In this document: positions 61,416 through 64,000 of the stretch, piece by piece
Layout of the letters: each line of letters begins with the position of its first letter
Numbering within the stretch: the first letter of the stretch is position 1
Source: Polyangiaceae bacterium
GTDB lineage: Bacteria; Myxococcota_A; Polyangia; Polyangiales; Polyangiaceae
Length of the DNA: 64,000 bases
Reading direction: 5' to 3'
NCBI GenBank assembly: GCA_025936045.1
Contig: JAICUB010000001.1
Coordinates: 62,001-126,000, forward strand
Made by a program: the position numbers and the translations under genes
The notes under the pieces: model-generated
Told to the model about the DNA's origin: nothing
The model's input: only the letters and a program-made list of their open reading frames with translations
The model's database searches: none

Positions 61416-61674
61416 GCGATCTCTACCGTCCTCCGGGGCTCGATTTTCCTGCGCGTTTCCTGCTGGACACGCTGCTTTGAGGTAAGTAACAGCTGCCCTC
61501 CGGAGCCAGTTCGCATTTCTTGGGGAAACACGGGAGACGCGCTGCAAGGTGCTCCTCGCGGCGCGTCGTCGCGAGTAGGTCGGCGCCCGACGGTTCGCGC
61601 GGCGAGGTCGAAGAATGTCCGAGCGCTGCTTGCCGTGCGGCGCGGCTCCGCACATACAGGGATCAGGAGGAACG

Positions 61675-61905
61675 ATGAACAGGGACGTGCTTTCTGTTTT
61701 GGTCCGGGCGGGGATGGATGAAGGCTACGCCGCGCTCATCAGCAAGGACTCGGTGATGCGCCTCTGGCGGCTCACGCCGAACTACCAACTCGAGATCCCA
61801 CTGACGTGCGGCTCGGCGTGGACGGTCGAGCTTTCAGTCGGAGAAGCGGCGCGCGTGAGAGCGGCGTTCGAACGAGCAGGCGTGGCCTACCTCACGGAGC
61901 CGTGA
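61675..61905 (+). CDS. Small protein of unknown function
   Basis: A 76-residue protein with a strong ribosome binding site (AGGAGG, 5 bases before ATG 61675). The sequence (VLSVLVRAGMDEGYAALISK, WTVELSVGEAARVRAAFERA) looks like a compact alpha/beta domain. No family recognised. It stands between the beta-glucan operon (divergent) and a response regulator (convergent). Confidence 0.65.
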   Translation: MNRDVLSVLVRAGMDEGYAALISKDSVMRLWRLTPNYQLEIPLTCGSAWTVELSVGEAARVRAAFERAGVAYLTEP

Positions 61906-61950
61906 GCGCCGGCGATCAGTTCGACCTGGCCGAGTGCGGCCTTCGCTCGT

Positions 61951-62310
61951 TCACGAACCTCGACAGCAGAATTCCGACACCACGTTCAGCAGCGCATCCA
62001 TCGCGACCGGCTTTTTCATCACCTTCCGAACCCCTTCCGGCGTTCGCGTCGTAGCGGCGGATACGACGACCACGGGTAAGGCAGCGAGCAGTGGGTTCGC
62101 ATGGATGGCATCCAAGAACTCGGCGCCGTCCATCACGGGCATCATCATGTCGAGCAGGACGAGACAGGGTTTTTCGGGCATCGCGGCGAGTGCATCCAGT
62201 GCTTCCTGGCCGTTCTCGGCTCCTCGAGCCGTGTAACCGGCATCGGCAAGCACGTCGATGAAGAGCTCGCGTAGATCCTCGGTGTCTTCGACCACGAGCA
62301 CTGTTTTCAC
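61951..62310 (-). CDS. Single-domain response regulator
   Basis: A 119-residue receiver domain with no output domain. The acidic pocket is VVEDTED, the phospho-acceptor Asp is in VLLDMMMPVMDG, the switch Ser/Thr in VVVSAAT and the Lys in VMKKPV. It probably relays phosphate from a histidine kinase, likely the multi-PAS sensor coded divergently at 62420. Confidence 0.92.
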   Translation of the reverse strand: MKTVLVVEDTEDLRELFIDVLADAGYTARGAENGQEALDALAAMPEKPCLVLLDMMMPVMDGAEFLDAIHANPLLAALPVVVVSAATTRTPEGVRKVMKKPVAMDALLNVVSEFCCRGS

Positions 62311-62419
62311 CCTTTAAGTATAGTTCGCTTCATGGCCGAAAGCCGGATCGGTTCGCCGCGAGGCATTTTGCCGCGGCCCCAGCACCTGTGCTCGGGGTAC
62401 AAAACGTAGACGACCATAC

Positions 62420-64000
62420 ATGGCTCCCGAGCGTCCCAACCGCCCCGCGCCCGAGGCTGCTATCCCCGTGACGGACTGCCAAAGGTTCGTGGACAGCTTC
62501 ACGAGCCTCGCGATGTTCAGCCTGGCGCCCGACGGCACGGTCGCGTTCTGGAGCCGCGGCGCGGCTCTCGTCACGGGCTACACGGCGGAGGAGATGCTCG
62601 GTCAGCATTTCTCGCGCTTGTACGCCAGTGAAGACATCCGGACGAGTAAGCCGAACCGGCAGCTCGAGGTCGCGCGCGAGTTCGGTCGCGTCGAGGACGA
62701 GGGTTTCCGGGTGTGCAAAGACGGCTCGCGGTTGCGGGCCAACATGGTGATCACGACGATTGTCGACGAGCGCGGCGAACTTCGCGGGTTCGGCGTCGTG
62801 GCGCGGGACGTCACGGCGAAGCGCCTCGCGGAGGAAGAGCTTCGTCAATCCGAGCAACGCTTTCACGGGCTCGTGGATGCCGTCGTCGACTACGCGATCT
62901 TCATGCTGGACCCGGACGGCTACGTCTCGACGTGGAACGCGGGTGCTGCCCGGCTCAAGGGCTACACCGCCTCGGAGATCGTCGGTGAGCATTTTTCCGT
63001 CTTTTACACGCCGGAGGATCGCGCCGCCGGCAAGCCGCAGCGCTTTCTCGAAATAGTGCGCCGCGACGGCCGCATCGAGGACGAAGGCTTTCGTGTCAAG
63101 AAGGACGGCTCTCGTTTCTGGGCGGACGTCGTGATCACGGCGCTGCGCGACGAGAACGGAGAGGTCACCGGCTTTGCGAAGGTGACGCGCGACCTCACCG
63201 AGCGGCGGCAAGCTCAGGCCGAGCTCGTCCGCGAGCAGGTGGCACGAGCGGCCGCCGAGCAGGCCGGGCAGCGTGTGCGCGAGAGTGAGGAACGGTACCG
63301 AGCCCTGAGCAGCCGCCTCCAGGTCGTCTTCGAAGGCGTCGCGGACGCGATCATGGCTCAGGACAGCGAGGGGCGTATCGTCTTCGCCAACACCGCCGCC
63401 GCGACCGTGTTCGGTTTCGATTCACCCGAAGTGCTGATGAAGGCGAACGCGGACACCGTCTCGTCGCGGTTCGACGTCCTCGACCGGGACGATCGTCCGT
63501 CGGCCGGGCCGAAGCTTCGAGCCGCCGACATGCTCGCGAGCGGCCCGTCGACCGACGGCGTGCTGCACCTGAGAGATCGCCTCACGGGAATCGATCGTTG
63601 GGTCGCGACGCGGAACAGCAGGGTCTCGGGGGGAGGAGGGGAGCCCGATCTCGTCATCACCATTTGGCACGACGTTACCCCGGAGCGCCGTCGCGAAAGG
63701 CAGGCACGTTTCATCGCGGATGCCACCATCGCTCTGGCCGCGTCGCTCGACGAGCGCATGATGCTCACGTCATTGGCGGAAGCCTTGATCCCCGGCATCG
63801 GAGATTGGTGTTCGATCTCCCTCGTCTCCGAGGATGCCTTCGAGAACATCGCCGTGGCAGCGCGAGAAGGCAGGCTGTCGGCCGACCAGGAGCTCTTCCA
63901 CCGGACGTTCCTCGAGTCGAGCGGCGAGCGCGGGCCGAGACCCGCCGCTCGAACCGGCCAAACCATGCTTCTCGAATTCCCCGAATCCGACGTTGCGCAA
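62420..64000 (+). CDS. Multi-PAS/GAF sensor kinase, N-terminal part
   Basis: An open frame of 527 codons that runs off the window. Three PAS domains are seen: residues about 18-135 (FSLAPDGTVAFWSRGAALVT), 140-260 (YAIFMLDPDGYVSTWNAGAA with the following PAC part DGSRFWADVVITALRDENGE) and 295-425 (GVADAIMAQDSEGRIVFANT). A GAF-like domain starts near 432 (QARFIADATIALAASLDERM). The kinase core is expected beyond the end. ATG 62420 leaves 109 bases to the divergent response regulator. Confidence 0.88.
   Translation, partial: MAPERPNRPAPEAAIPVTDCQRFVDSFTSLAMFSLAPDGTVAFWSRGAALVTGYTAEEMLGQHFSRLYASEDIRTSKPNRQLEVAREFGRVEDEGFRVCKDGSRLRANMVITTIVDERGELRGFGVVARDVTAKRLAEEELRQSEQRFHGLVDAVVDYAIFMLDPDGYVSTWNAGAARLKGYTASEIVGEHFSVFYTPEDRAAGKPQRFLEIVRRDGRIEDEGFRVKKDGSRFWADVVITALRDENGEVTGFAKVTRDLTERRQAQAELVREQVARAAAEQAGQRVRESEERYRALSSRLQVVFEGVADAIMAQDSEGRIVFANTAAATVFGFDSPEVLMKANADTVSSRFDVLDRDDRPSAGPKLRAADMLASGPSTDGVLHLRDRLTGIDRWVATRNSRVSGGGGEPDLVITIWHDVTPERRRERQARFIADATIALAASLDERMMLTSLAEALIPGIGDWCSISLVSEDAFENIAVAAREGRLSADQELFHRTFLESSGERGPRPAARTGQTMLLEFPESDVAQ

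Noticed and set aside
62330..63211. A 293-codon minus-strand frame
   Set aside because: It is antisense to the PAS domains of the sensor kinase, whose plus-strand frame is open to the window end and has clear motifs.
1..64000. tRNA, rRNA, integrase or IS genes
   Set aside because: None was recognised on either strand by eye; a covariance-model and transposase search would be needed to exclude small or degraded ones.

Overview
The window is high-GC DNA with dense, often overlapping genes. Several features point to a myxobacterium, probably of the Sorangium/Polyangium side: many secreted enzymes built as lipobox, then a long Gly/Ser/Ala/Thr linker, then a catalytic domain; one enzyme with a MYXO-CTERM-like tail; many ECF sigma factors; and a hybrid sensor/receiver pair. 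No phage, IS element, CRISPR array, tRNA or rRNA gene was seen. Genus assignment is inference.

Region 1 (1-6440) is chromosomal housekeeping and stress functions: the tail of a Gfo/Idh/MocA oxidoreductase, DUF421 and DUF72 proteins, a basic histone-like protein, an SDR, a hemerythrin, an acidic helical protein, a degenerate sigma-54-activator-like regulator and a PEBP-family protein. Region 2 (6456-13661, minus) is a respiratory operon. A PQQ alcohol dehydrogenase with a lanthanide-type Asp pair, a lipoprotein cytochrome c and a caa3-type oxidase (subunits II, I, III, a small membrane protein and CtaG) lie in electron-flow order, and the six genes from the cytochrome onward are joined by ATGA overlaps. 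Region 3 (13867-20765) holds a small membrane protein, TreZ with a coupled GH13 alpha-glucosidase, a linker-only lipoprotein, and a zinc dehydrogenase coupled to an SRPBCC protein.

Region 4 (20990-52230) is a plant cell-wall polysaccharide locus. It encodes mostly surface-anchored lipoproteins: PL9 pectate lyase, CE1-type esterases, two related alpha/beta hydrolases, GH10 and GH11 xylanases, two GH54 arabinofuranosidases, GH2, GH27 and GH12. Regulators sit among them (LuxR, ECF sigma, AraC). The most interesting unit is the coupled operon 44909-40957: ECF sigma factor, FecR-like membrane protein, putative outer-membrane protein, and a CE1 homologue that has lost its catalytic Ser and His. I read it as a candidate carbohydrate-sensing trans-envelope signalling system. 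A second, similar set (jelly-roll lipoprotein, putative outer-membrane protein, TM/TPR-like protein) lies at 49536-52230.

Region 5 (52245-64000) contains a GNAT remnant, a ClC-type transporter with CBS domains, an ECF sigma gene flanked by two paralogous NrsF-like anti-sigma genes, a beta-glucan operon (GH16 with C-terminal anchor, GH3, GH16), a small unknown protein, a single-domain response regulator and the N-terminal part of a multi-PAS/GAF sensor kinase running off the end.

Together the enzymes could open pectin, arabinoxylan, xyloglucan, galactan/galactomannan and beta-glucan at the cell surface. All functions are read from motifs by eye; no database search was possible.
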